A stretch of DNA of 64,000 bases from CAYOSF01 sp964406605. GTDB lineage: Bacteria > Chloroflexota > Dehalococcoidia > DSTF01 > RBG-16-68-14. The notes beneath the pieces are model-generated. The model was not told the DNA's origin and ran no database searches. It worked only from the letters and a program-made list of their open reading frames with translations. A program made the translations under genes and the position numbers. The stretch spans positions 1-64,000 of the forward strand of contig CAYOSF010000008.1 of assembly GCA_964406605.1 (NCBI GenBank). Direction: 5' to 3'. Positions 50,447 through 58,308 of this stretch are shown in pieces (position 1 is the stretch's first letter; every line of letters starts with the position of its first letter).

Positions 50447-51268
50447 CTACCGTACGTTCGCCTCTTCGCGCTCGATGAGTCTGAAGTCGGCCTCTTCCAA
50501 GGGGATGAGCTCGCCCTTCCGGTAGGAATCAAAGAGCTGGAACACGTCCCGCTTGTGCGGCCGTTTGCGGCCGACCGGGCAGGCCTGCCACGCCTCGTAG
50601 TCCTCGTCGCAGTAGCCCCAACGCCGCTCGCCGCACTTGGGCTGGAGGTACATGCCCAGCTCCGGGAAGCTCCGGTTCACCTCGGCCCGGAGCTTCGAGG
50701 CAACTCTACGGAACTCCCATTGGGACCGCGTGCACAGCCGCAGGTCGCAGATGTGGAGCAGCTCTTGGAAGTTGACGACGATCTTGAAGTTGGTGTTGGC
50801 GGCGTTGGGCAGAAGGAAGCGGGCGTCTTCCGGAGGCACGCCGGCGTCCAGCAGCTGCTGGTAGAGCTTGCCGAGTTCGCCGAAGGCGGCTTCCATCTTG
50901 TCTCCCATGCCGGCCCGCTCCACGGACTCGGGCAGGGTGAAGGGGAACCGCTCGTTCTTGAACCTCACGTAGCGCTGGCTCTGCTGCTCGAAGCTGATGC
51001 CGATGCGGTGCCGCACGAACTGGTGGCTGAAGCTCCGGCTCACCCCGGCGATGCCGAACTCGAACCAGACCTGCTCCAGGGGCGAGGCGTGGCCTGTCTG
51101 GAGCCGTCGCTGGATGAATTCCTCCATCTCCTTGCGGCTGATGCGTCCGTCCTGGACCCTCCGCTCGATCTGCATCGGCGTCAGGGATGAATACGCGGTG
51201 CGATATGCCAGATAGAGGGTCTTGGTGGGATCGTGCGTGTGATCCAGCAGCTTGACCTGAATGGCCAT
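50447..51268 (-). CDS. thyX: FAD-dependent thymidylate synthase
   Basis: 273 aa from ATG 51268; GGGAGGAG lies upstream. ThyX motif R-H-R-x-x-S-x4-S-Q-R-Y-V is complete at residues 86-101 (R-H-R-I-G-I-S-F-E-Q-Q-S-Q-R-Y-V). Makes dTMP from dUMP with methylene-tetrahydrofolate and FADH2. The C-terminal 40 residues with four Cys/Trp-rich positions form an extension seen in related ThyX. No thyA is in the window. Confidence 0.95.
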   Translation of the reverse strand: MAIQVKLLDHTHDPTKTLYLAYRTAYSSLTPMQIERRVQDGRISRKEMEEFIQRRLQTGHASPLEQVWFEFGIAGVSRSFSHQFVRHRIGISFEQQSQRYVRFKNERFPFTLPESVERAGMGDKMEAAFGELGKLYQQLLDAGVPPEDARFLLPNAANTNFKIVVNFQELLHICDLRLCTRSQWEFRRVASKLRAEVNRSFPELGMYLQPKCGERRWGYCDEDYEAWQACPVGRKRPHKRDVFQLFDSYRKGELIPLEEADFRLIEREEANVR

Positions 51269-51364
51269 CCGAGTGCGGTACTCCTCCCGGGGCGAAGTGA
51301 GTCTTCTAGAAGGCCATTGTAGCGCGTCCCGGCGCAGAAAGCGTGAGCCCAACGTCGTCGCGTG

Positions 51365-51570
51365 AGTTGCCCCGACGACTCCATCGCCGGCAAGGTGCTG
51401 CGCACCGATTGGGAGGGCAACCCGCTACCGGACAATCCGTTTGTGGACCGTGATGATGCCGCCCCACGCGCTTGCGTCTATGGGCGGTGTCGGCGTGGGC
51501 GCCGGCGGCGGCGGCTTTCTTTCCTACCTCTCGTACGGAAAGGGTCCGCTCATGCGGATCGCCGGGTAGG
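51365..51570 (+). pseudogene. Remnant of a glucose/sorbosone dehydrogenase-like gene
   Basis: One frame reads I-A-G-K-V-L-R-T-D-W-E-G-N-P-L-P-D-N-P-F, close to the family motif G-K-(I/V)-L-R-x-(D)-x-D-G-x-x-P-x-D-N-P-F of PQQ-dependent aldose dehydrogenases. After a frame change, a C-terminal-like piece S-Y-L-S-Y-G-K-G-P-L-M-R-I follows to a stop. No intact gene is present. The flanks from 51269 to 51625 hold nothing else I recognise. Confidence 0.4.
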
Positions 51571-51625
51571 CATTGCGGCCGCGGGCGCGGCGGGGCGTGG
51601 GTGCTGTGTGACTCACCGGTGTGTG

Positions 51626-52420
51626 CTAGGCGAGGTCCACGAAGGCCGTTCCCCGCCACAGGAGCGCCGCGAGCGCCCCAGCGGAGATGAAGGGCGCGTA
51701 GGGGATGGGATCGCCGCGTTTCCGCAGGCCCGTGACGAGGAGCAGGAGGGCTGCCACGCCGCCGCCCAGCGCCATGAGGAGCAGGGCCGGCGCCGTGTTC
51801 GCGAAACCCAGGGTCAGCCCAACGAAGGCGGCAAGCTTGACATCGCCCATGCCCATCCCGACGCCGCCGGTGAACAGCGCCGGCAGGAGGAGGACACCGC
51901 CCGCCAGCGCACCGCCGGCCACGACCTCGAGGAGGTCGGCCCCAGGCATCGTCGCTCCGATGGCGAACGCGCCGACGAGGGCTGGATAGGTGACGATGTT
52001 CGGCACTCGAAAGGCCAGCGTGTCGGTCGCGGCGCAGACCAAGAGCACACAGACGTAGGCTGCTACCACAGCCAAATGGGAGGTGTCGTCGAAGCGGGCG
52101 CCCACGGCCGCGAACAGCCCCACTGTGACGGCGACCACGAGGAGCCGCCGCGCCCACGATCTCATGGGCGTATCGACCTGGACGACCAGTGCGCCGGCCT
52201 CGGCGTGAACGGACGCGTACCGTTGGGGACGGTCGCCTCCCGGCTCGCCGGTCCCAGGGATGCTCTCGCCTGCCTCGGGCTCGGCGGGGGCATCTTCTTC
52301 CTCGGGGGCGTCGGCCTCCTCCGTTGAGTCTTCCTCCGGAGCAACGGCGAGTTGGACGATGAGCGCATCGAGCGCCAGGCCGACAGGGATGCCGATCAGA
52401 GCGAGATAGAGAACTGGCAT
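51626..52420 (-). CDS. A24 family prepilin peptidase-like membrane protein
   Basis: 264 aa from ATG 52420 (M-P-V-L-Y-L-A-L). A first helix and an acidic Glu/Pro linker precede six further helices. The two catalytic Asp of A24 peptidases are visible in A-A-T-D-T-L-A-F and G-M-G-D-V-K-L-A. The N-methyltransferase Cys motif of full-length PilD is absent, so this is a peptidase-only or archaeal-like form. It would cut type IV pilin or pseudopilin leaders. No pilin gene is in the window. Confidence 0.82.
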   Translation of the reverse strand: MPVLYLALIGIPVGLALDALIVQLAVAPEEDSTEEADAPEEEDAPAEPEAGESIPGTGEPGGDRPQRYASVHAEAGALVVQVDTPMRSWARRLLVVAVTVGLFAAVGARFDDTSHLAVVAAYVCVLLVCAATDTLAFRVPNIVTYPALVGAFAIGATMPGADLLEVVAGGALAGGVLLLPALFTGGVGMGMGDVKLAAFVGLTLGFANTAPALLLMALGGGVAALLLLVTGLRKRGDPIPYAPFISAGALAALLWRGTAFVDLA

Positions 52421-52724
52421 CTCATTAACGATACTCGGTCGTGGGAGTACGGCACAGCAGGGGAAACCCCGCCATGGCTCGGCGGCGGCGCCCGGAGGAG
52501 GGCCGTGGCGGCTTGGACGCCATGGAGCTTCCTGCCACCAACCGCCGCTTGATTTGTCGGCCCGGGAGGCCAGTCTTGTCCGGTCATCGACCACGGGGTA
52601 CGCTGTAGCCGTCGTCCCGAAAGCCGGGCCCGGCCCCTCAGCCCTCCGAGTGGAGGAAGGTCATGGCGGAAGGGGCGGGTCGCACTGAAGGGTTCCACAC
52701 CGAAGAAACATCGACATTGATCGC
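52421..52724. other. Gene-free stretch between divergent genes
   Basis: 304 bases between the peptidase and the lipoprotein, which are divergent. It is expected to hold both promoters, but no convincing -35/-10 pair is visible. Confidence 0.6.
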
Positions 52725-53309
52725 ATGAAGCCCCCGACACGGGAACCGCGGAGACCGCCTGCCCGCCTGCACCTCGTCGGCGCCATTCTGGTGTCAACTG
52801 TTCTCGTGTTCACGCTGACGGCGTGCGGCGTCAGCCTGGGCGCGGGAGAAGACGGAACGGAGATCTTCGAGGGGCTCACAGTGGAGGGACATTTCAACGC
52901 CGGCGGCCGGCTGAGACTGACGCTGGATTACGCGCAGCCATATCCGGTGGAGGTTGAGGTGGAGTGCATTCTTCTGGAGGTGAACCCGGAGAGCACCGCA
53001 ACGCCGGAGGTGACGCCGACGCCGACCAGCACGCCGGCGGCGGAACGGACGCCGACGCAGGCTCCCATCCCCAGACCAAGGCCGACGCCCGCAAACAAGG
53101 TGCTCACCATCCTGAGGGAGGGGCTACCCGCCAACCCGCAGGAAGCTCCGCCGGCCGAGGCGACGCCGGTGTACGGCACTATCGAGGCGGATTTCTCCGC
53201 CCCGGATCGCCCCGGTCCCTATACCGTCAAGTGCCTGACCCCGGACGACGACAACAACGCGATCAGCACGGACATCACTATCACGGCCGCAGTGACACCG
53301 ACGCCGTAG
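52725..53309 (+). CDS. Thr/Pro-rich lipoprotein, 194 aa
   Basis: ATG 52725 begins a signal peptide ending in the lipobox L-T-A-C (residue 34). A small beta domain (about 40-85) with E-V-E-C-I-L-L-E is followed by a Thr/Pro linker and a second beta segment with Y-T-V-K-C-L. The two Cys could form a disulphide across the linker. No family recognised. It converges with the dockerin-like protein. Confidence 0.7.
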   Translation: MKPPTREPRRPPARLHLVGAILVSTVLVFTLTACGVSLGAGEDGTEIFEGLTVEGHFNAGGRLRLTLDYAQPYPVEVEVECILLEVNPESTATPEVTPTPTSTPAAERTPTQAPIPRPRPTPANKVLTILREGLPANPQEAPPAEATPVYGTIEADFSAPDRPGPYTVKCLTPDDDNNAISTDITITAAVTPTP

Positions 53310-53346
53310 ACCGCGCTCTTTCGCCGGACGCGCCAGCAGGCGTGTT

Positions 53347-54555
53347 CTACGGACAGTCGTGGAAGTACGAGTAGACGGCGTTACGGATGTCGTCCACCCG
53401 TTGCTGGCCGTTCGGCGGCCCCAGGTTCCAGCGGTTGGGTCCCACGTAGGTCCGGTCCGTGTTGACGTTGTACTCAGGGTTAGGCTTGCCGGTCGGCAGG
53501 TACTGGTCCTTAAAGTATTGCCCGACCACCTTGAGGATATCGTCGACGCGGTTCACGCCGTCCTTGGTGGGATTGAAGTAATCCCACGGGTTGGTGGGAT
53601 CGCGGCGGCCACCCAGCTTCTCGTCTGGGCCCAGCTCGTTCTGATCCGGACAGCGGTCGTTGTCGCGGTCATACGGCAGGTCCGTGCCGTTCCCGTAGGT
53701 GTGGTCCGCCGCCGTAGACGAGGGTACCCGGGTCGCCTCATCGGGGGTTGCTGGGTCCGACACCGTCTCGCTCGTGGTAACGGGTCCGGAATTCACAGAT
53801 ACGGAAGGGGGGAGGGTGGAGACCGCGAACGTTGCGGGCTTCCCGGCTTGCGCGCCGGTGTTCGTGGATGTGGACGGGCTGGAGGTCTGGGACGATTGCT
53901 GGGCACCCACGCCCGCCCGTGCCCCCACGTTGGTGGACACGGACGGCGGGGAAGCCTGTGCCGACAGGCCCGCCGGAACGCCCGCCTGGGCCCCGGCGTT
54001 CGTGGAGACCGCTGGCGCGGACGTGACGCTGGAGTATGTCGCGGGCACACCCGCCTGTGCCCCCGTGTTCACCGACGTCGACGGGCTCAGGCTCTGTGAA
54101 GACTCGGTCGCCGTTTGCGTGTCCGGCGTGACGATCGTATCGGAGGCAGTGCGGGTGGCGCTCGACGGAGTGACGGTGTCGGTGAACGGGGGGTACGCCC
54201 CGTCCGTGTACGCGGTCTTCGTGCGCTGCGACTGGCCCGCCCCTGTCGAGGAGGGTATCGCACTGTCCGTCTCCGGCGCGTGCGCCCCACCCACGTACTG
54301 CTCGGCCGTGGTGCTCTGCCCGGCCACCCCCGCCTGGCTTGGATCGACCGTCTCGCTGTCCGGCGCGAGGGCACCGCCCAAGTAGGGAACCTTGGTCGTC
54401 GTCTGCAAGGAGATCCCCCCACTCGCGCCGATCAAGGTGATAGCCGCCGCCGACACTCCCAGAGCGGCCAGCGCGGCGAGCACCACGGCACGCTGCCAGG
54501 CATTGCCAGCAAACCCTGCTCTCACGGACTCTGGACCCCCAGCGGGTACGGACAT
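53347..54555 (-). CDS. Secreted repeat protein with dockerin-like C-terminus
   Basis: 402 aa from ATG 54555, with a signal peptide. Three repeats of Y-x-G/D-G-A-x-x-P are followed by about four units of S-T-N-x-G-A-x-A-G-V (coding region 53788-54087). The last 80 residues have N-P-T-K-D-G-V-N-R-V-D-D-I-L-K-V-V, an EF-hand-like loop matching type I dockerin spacing (N1, T3, D5, G6, D12), and a weaker second copy P-N-G-Q-Q-R-V-D-D-I. A cohesin-like protein is encoded at 13648. Last gene of a three-gene secreted operon, 7 nt after the Vgb-like gene. Confidence 0.7.
   Translation of the reverse strand: MSVPAGGPESVRAGFAGNAWQRAVVLAALAALGVSAAAITLIGASGGISLQTTTKVPYLGGALAPDSETVDPSQAGVAGQSTTAEQYVGGAHAPETDSAIPSSTGAGQSQRTKTAYTDGAYPPFTDTVTPSSATRTASDTIVTPDTQTATESSQSLSPSTSVNTGAQAGVPATYSSVTSAPAVSTNAGAQAGVPAGLSAQASPPSVSTNVGARAGVGAQQSSQTSSPSTSTNTGAQAGKPATFAVSTLPPSVSVNSGPVTTSETVSDPATPDEATRVPSSTAADHTYGNGTDLPYDRDNDRCPDQNELGPDEKLGGRRDPTNPWDYFNPTKDGVNRVDDILKVVGQYFKDQYLPTGKPNPEYNVNTDRTYVGPNRWNLGPPNGQQRVDDIRNAVYSYFHDCP
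53788..54087 (-). repeat. Coding repeat of about 26 residues (N-x-G-A-x-A-G units)
   Basis: About four diverged units with core S-T-N-x-G-A-x-A-G-x-P/G-A inside the dockerin-like protein. Ser/Thr/Ala-rich, likely a surface stalk. Confidence 0.75.
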
Positions 54556-54562
54556 GGCGCCG

Positions 54563-55669
54563 CTAGAACGGTTGCAGCCGCTCAAGCCAAGGCTGTTCAT
54601 AGCCGCCGCCTATTCGGCAGGCGTTGTACGGCGAGCCTTGCCATCCATATGCCTCGTAGAAGATGAACCAGGCCCCACCGCTCCCGTCGGCCGCCACCTG
54701 CCAGGCAAACGGGCAGGGGCCGTGGTTCACGTCCCACCGCGTGAACTCCGGGGGGCTGGCCGCAGGGTCCAGCCTCTGGACATAGTAAACGTAGTTCTCC
54801 TGGTACCCGCCCCCCTCTTCCGTGAACCACACCTTCCCTCCGGGGTCGTCCGCGGCGACGCTGCCTGGTTTGGTGCAGAGGCCGGGCGGGCACACCCACT
54901 TCGTCATCTCGTTGCTGGCCGCGTCCAGGCGCGCGATCACGTTGACCGTCTCCGGGTCCAGGAACACGTTCCACGCGCCGAACCACGCGCGGTCGCTGCC
55001 GTCCACCGAGATTGCGCGCGGGCGGGTGCTCACCTGCGTGCCCGGTGCCGGCCATTCCTTCAAGTTGTTCGTGCCGGGGTCAAGCAGCCCGACGGTGTTG
55101 GTCGCGCATTCCAGCAACCAGACCTTCCCGGAGGAGTCGACGTCCAGAGAGCAGGGCGTTGTCGCGAGCGGCCACGTGGTGATCGTGTCGGTACCGGGCG
55201 TCAGCCGCGCCACCGCGTTCAGTTTGCCGAACCAGGCGTCGCCCGACCCGTCCACGGCCAGGGCGTAGTTCCCGGAGCAGTCCGACGTGGTATACGTCCA
55301 CGAATCGATGTCCCTGGTCGTTGGGTCGAACTTGTTGATCCGGCACTGGTCGGACACCCGGTTCGTGAACCAGATGTTGCCGGAGGAGTCCGAGGCGGCC
55401 CCATAGGACGTGCCAAAGGCCACCGCGTGGCTGTACGTGGTGAGCTGGTTCGTCCCGGGGTTCAGCCTATAGAGGTCCCCGAACGCGGTAGTCCAGATGT
55501 TGCCCGACGGATCGAGGGTGAGGCCGTAGGCGTCCTCGGGCAGCGTCCACTTGCTGTGGGTGGCGTTCTGGGCCAGCAACGGTGTCGCCACGCCTGCCCC
55601 TGCCACGATCCCCGCTGCCAGGCACAACCCCAGCCACCACCGCCACCTCAACAAGCTCTTCTTCCACAT
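54563..55669 (-). CDS. Secreted Vgb/NHL-like beta-propeller protein
   Basis: 368 aa, ATG 55669 with a signal peptide (W-L-G-L-C-L-A-A-G-I-V). Repeats of about 45 residues carry G-N-I-W-F-T, L-D-P-S-G-N-I-W and D-P-x-T-x-x-I, as in virginiamycin B lyase-like propellers. No C-terminal tail of the A-W-Y-A-R-R-R kind. Catalytic His of true Vgb not identified, so binding rather than lyase function is likely. Middle gene of the operon. Confidence 0.75.
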   Translation of the reverse strand: MWKKSLLRWRWWLGLCLAAGIVAGAGVATPLLAQNATHSKWTLPEDAYGLTLDPSGNIWTTAFGDLYRLNPGTNQLTTYSHAVAFGTSYGAASDSSGNIWFTNRVSDQCRINKFDPTTRDIDSWTYTTSDCSGNYALAVDGSGDAWFGKLNAVARLTPGTDTITTWPLATTPCSLDVDSSGKVWLLECATNTVGLLDPGTNNLKEWPAPGTQVSTRPRAISVDGSDRAWFGAWNVFLDPETVNVIARLDAASNEMTKWVCPPGLCTKPGSVAADDPGGKVWFTEEGGGYQENYVYYVQRLDPAASPPEFTRWDVNHGPCPFAWQVAADGSGGAWFIFYEAYGWQGSPYNACRIGGGYEQPWLERLQPF

Positions 55670-55699
55670 GGCAACCTCCTGTCCCCCAGGGACGTTCCC

Positions 55700-56113
55700 C
55701 TAGCGCCCCGGGCGCCGCACGAATGCGCGCAATCCTGCCGCCCCAGCCCCGACCGCGGCAAGCGCCGCCACGGCAATCGCGGCTGCAATCAGGCCGCCCC
55801 GCACGCCGCTGAACACAGCGGGCGCAGAGTCCTCTGTGCTTGCCTCTGCCTGTGCCTGTTCGGAAACGACGCCCTCGCTGCGGGGCACGACCGTTTGCTC
55901 TACCGGCGTCACGACGTCGCTCAGCGGCGTGGAACCGGGAACTGGGCTCATCGGCGTCTGCGCGAACGCAACTGCCGAAAACACCACGTAACCCACCGCG
56001 ACCACGGCGGCCACGCAGGCCCATGCCGCAATTGAAGTGTGGGAAAGCGTGAACCTGTCCACCCCTGGACCGACCCCCGCTGCCTGTCCCAAACCCTGCC
56101 AGATCGCTCTCAT
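55700..56113 (-). CDS. Membrane protein with two hydrophobic segments, 137 aa
   Basis: ATG 56113 (M-R-A-I-W-Q-G-L). Helix at about 27-50, a Ser/Thr/Pro/Glu-rich extracytoplasmic middle, and a C-terminal helix followed by R-A-F-V-R-R-P-G-R. The layout resembles the tail-anchored proteins elsewhere in the window but without the A-W-Y-A-R-R-R motif. First gene of the secreted operon, behind a strong promoter. No family recognised. Confidence 0.65.
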   Translation of the reverse strand: MRAIWQGLGQAAGVGPGVDRFTLSHTSIAAWACVAAVVAVGYVVFSAVAFAQTPMSPVPGSTPLSDVVTPVEQTVVPRSEGVVSEQAQAEASTEDSAPAVFSGVRGGLIAAAIAVAALAAVGAGAAGLRAFVRRPGR

Positions 56114-56153
56114 CTGTGCCACCAGGCCAACCCTTGTGACCCGAAACACGGCT

Positions 56154-56182
56154 ATTGTACTCTGGCACCCCCCGCTTGTCAA
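56154..56182 (-). promoter_or_regulatory. Promoter TTGACA-N17-TACAAT of the secreted operon
   Basis: On the minus strand TTGACA (56177-56182) and TACAAT (56154-56159), 17 nt apart, 41 nt before ATG 56113. Confidence 0.8.
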
Positions 56183-56271
56183 GCTGAAACCTGCGGGAAT
56201 CCTTCCCACGGTGCCTCCTGGTGGGTGCGCCGTCCTGCGTGTCCCCGTCACGCCTTCCTCGCTACCGCCTC

Positions 56272-56299
56272 GTAGGGGCGCACGGCCGTGCGCCCCTAC
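56272..56299. repeat. 28-bp perfect palindrome (REP-like)
   Basis: Arms GTAGGGGCGCACGG and its complement, no loop. The GTAGGGGCG end is common in dispersed intergenic repeats of several bacterial groups. Sits between divergent promoters at 56183 and 56414. No second copy seen here. Confidence 0.75.
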
Positions 56300-56414
56300 T
56301 CTTCTCCCTCCCCAACCTCGGCGCCGGCGAGGGTGCGGTGATGGGGCAAACGAGGGGGCTTCTGCCCCGCGCCGTTTGACGCCCCCAGCGAGACGCGGCT
56401 ATCATCGACGTGAC

Positions 56415-57458
56415 ATGTCGGAAGAGGAGCGCGTCCTTCGGGCTGATCCTCAAGACGAAGCCCTGACCGGCGCGTCCGTCGAGCCGTTGTCTTCCGCTGA
56501 CGCGTCTGCCCCTGTCCTTGAGGCGCCGGCCGCCCAGGCGCCGGCGGCCGGTGTCGCGATGCACCTGCGCTACGTCTTCCGGTCCATGCGCCCCCGCCAG
56601 TGGACGAAGAACCTCGTCGTCTTCATGGCGATGCTCTTCTCCATCGATCAGGAGTGGGAGGTCGCCGATCCTTCCTCTTGGGGACCGTTGCTTGGCTGGA
56701 GCTCGCTGGCCTTCGTCCTGTTCTGCCTCATCTCCAGCGCGGACTACCTGGTGAACGACGTGATCGACCGGGAGAGTGACCGCCAGCATCCCGAGAAGCG
56801 GCGTCGGCCGATCGCCGCGGGGCTGGTCTCGACGCGCGCCGCCTTGATTTGGGCGGTGCTGCTGGCTGTGCTGGCGGTGGGCGGCGGCTTCGCCGTCAAG
56901 TGGCATGTGGGAGCGGCGCTGGCGGGCTACGTTGTTCTCATGCTGGCCTACACCTTCGTACTCAAGCACATGGTATTGCTGGACATGATGACCATCGGTG
57001 CCGGTTTCATGCTGCGCGCGATGACCGGCGCGCTGGCCATCGACGTGCCCATCTCGCCTTGGTTGTATGTGGTGACGGCATTGGGGGCGCTCTTCCTCGT
57101 CATCCACAAGCGCCGGGCGGAGCTGACGTTGCTCCAATCCGGCGCGATCAATCATCGGCCCATCCTGGGCGAATACTCGGCGGGATTGCTCGACCAGATG
57201 GCGTCGTTGGTGACGGCGTCGACCCTCATCTCATACGGGCTCTACACGTTCACCGCGGAGAATCTGCCCGAGAACAACTCGATGATGCTCACCATTCCCT
57301 TCGTGCTCTACGGGCTGCTCCGGTATCTGTATCTGGTGCACCAGCGGCACGAGGGGGGCAGCCCGGAGGAGATCCTCCTCCGCGATTGGCCGTTGATCAT
57401 CGATATCCTCCTCTGGCTGACCACGGCGGCGACGGTGCTCGTCGTCTTCCGAGACTGA
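56415..57458 (+). CDS. UbiA family prenyltransferase, decaprenyl-phosphate phosphoribosyltransferase-like
   Basis: 347 aa from ATG 56415; a 50-residue Ala/Pro/Glu N-terminus precedes eight or nine helices. First Asp motif N-D-V-I-D-R-E-S-D-R, then H-P-E-K-R-R-R-P-I; second I-H-K-R-R-A-E-L. R-P-R-Q-W-T-K-N and L-R-D-W-P-L are typical of the DPPR-synthase-like subgroup, which attaches phosphoribosyl to a polyprenyl phosphate for cell-wall glycans. Substrate by similarity only. Confidence 0.82.
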   Translation: MSEEERVLRADPQDEALTGASVEPLSSADASAPVLEAPAAQAPAAGVAMHLRYVFRSMRPRQWTKNLVVFMAMLFSIDQEWEVADPSSWGPLLGWSSLAFVLFCLISSADYLVNDVIDRESDRQHPEKRRRPIAAGLVSTRAALIWAVLLAVLAVGGGFAVKWHVGAALAGYVVLMLAYTFVLKHMVLLDMMTIGAGFMLRAMTGALAIDVPISPWLYVVTALGALFLVIHKRRAELTLLQSGAINHRPILGEYSAGLLDQMASLVTASTLISYGLYTFTAENLPENNSMMLTIPFVLYGLLRYLYLVHQRHEGGSPEEILLRDWPLIIDILLWLTTAATVLVVFRD

Positions 57459-57690
57459 CAATCAGGCCAAGCTGCGTCCCGAATCGCGCCGCCACGGCGT
57501 GGTTCCCGCCCTATCGGCGGAGCCCTCCGGGGATGGCAACGGTGAAGATGGGAGTGGTCTCGGTCGATGATCAAATGGAGGGAGGCAGGCGCGGCTGGGC
57601 GCGCCCGGCAAGACCGTCAGCCACCCACAGGACCACGAATAGCCGCCCGCGTGGCCTGCGGCCTGGCCCGGTCCTTGTGGAGGTGGAGGA

Positions 57691-58149
57691 ATGCTAAGAA
57701 GAATCCTGGTCCCTATCGATGGCAGCCGTAGCTCAACGTCGGTCATTCCCTATATTGCAGAACTGGCCAACGCGCTCGGGTGTCGGGTCGACCTGGTGCT
57801 GGTGGAAGACGGGAACGGCGCCGGGCCGCCGCGGCGGGAGCCCGGCGGTGGGGAGTCTGGGAGCCCGGTCATGGGCGAACCCACCCCCGAGCGCACGAGG
57901 ACCGACCACGAGCGTCACGTGGCGCGGCACATTGAGGAGTTGCAGGTCCTGGGTGTCCAGGCAGGCGGCCACATCCGCCGGGGCGAGCCGGTGGAGGAGA
58001 TCCTGCGCGCAGCGCTCGAGCTCCGCTGCGATCTGATAGGGATGACCACGCTGCACCGCGGCCGGTTCGCGCGGTCCGAGTCGGGCAGCGTGGCTGAGGA
58101 GGTCGCGTGGCGTTCGCGGCTCCCCGTGCTCCTGGTGGCCGAAGGCTAG
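57691..58149 (+). CDS. Universal stress protein (UspA) family
   Basis: 152 aa, ATG 57691 after GGAGGTGGAGG. Start R-I-L-V-P-I-D-G-S-R-S-S and end H-R-G-R-F-A-R-S-E-S-G-S-V-A-E-E match the UspA fold; the G-x2-G-x9-G ATP motif is not clearly kept (L-H-R-G-R-F present). Single domain. A Pro/Glu-rich insert follows strand 2. Cytoplasmic stress-related binding protein. Confidence 0.88.
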   Translation: MLRRILVPIDGSRSSTSVIPYIAELANALGCRVDLVLVEDGNGAGPPRREPGGGESGSPVMGEPTPERTRTDHERHVARHIEELQVLGVQAGGHIRRGEPVEEILRAALELRCDLIGMTTLHRGRFARSESGSVAEEVAWRSRLPVLLVAEG

Positions 58150-58308
58150 CCCCTTCACTTCGAGGTCCCTCTTCCGTCCCACTTGCGGTGTTCGCGCCGG
58201 CCTCACGGACTCTCGAGTCGTGCGTTGGGCGCCGTCTTGTGTCCCTCCGGACAGGCGCGGGTCCTGCCTTGCGCCTAGTTCGCCGCGATCGTACCCTTCA
58301 GCGCAGCC

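Noticed and set aside
45637..50532. Very long minus-strand frames opposite the ABC exporter genes and cyclase
   Set aside because: Up to 981 aa but lacking any motif; complementary to two certain ABC proteins.
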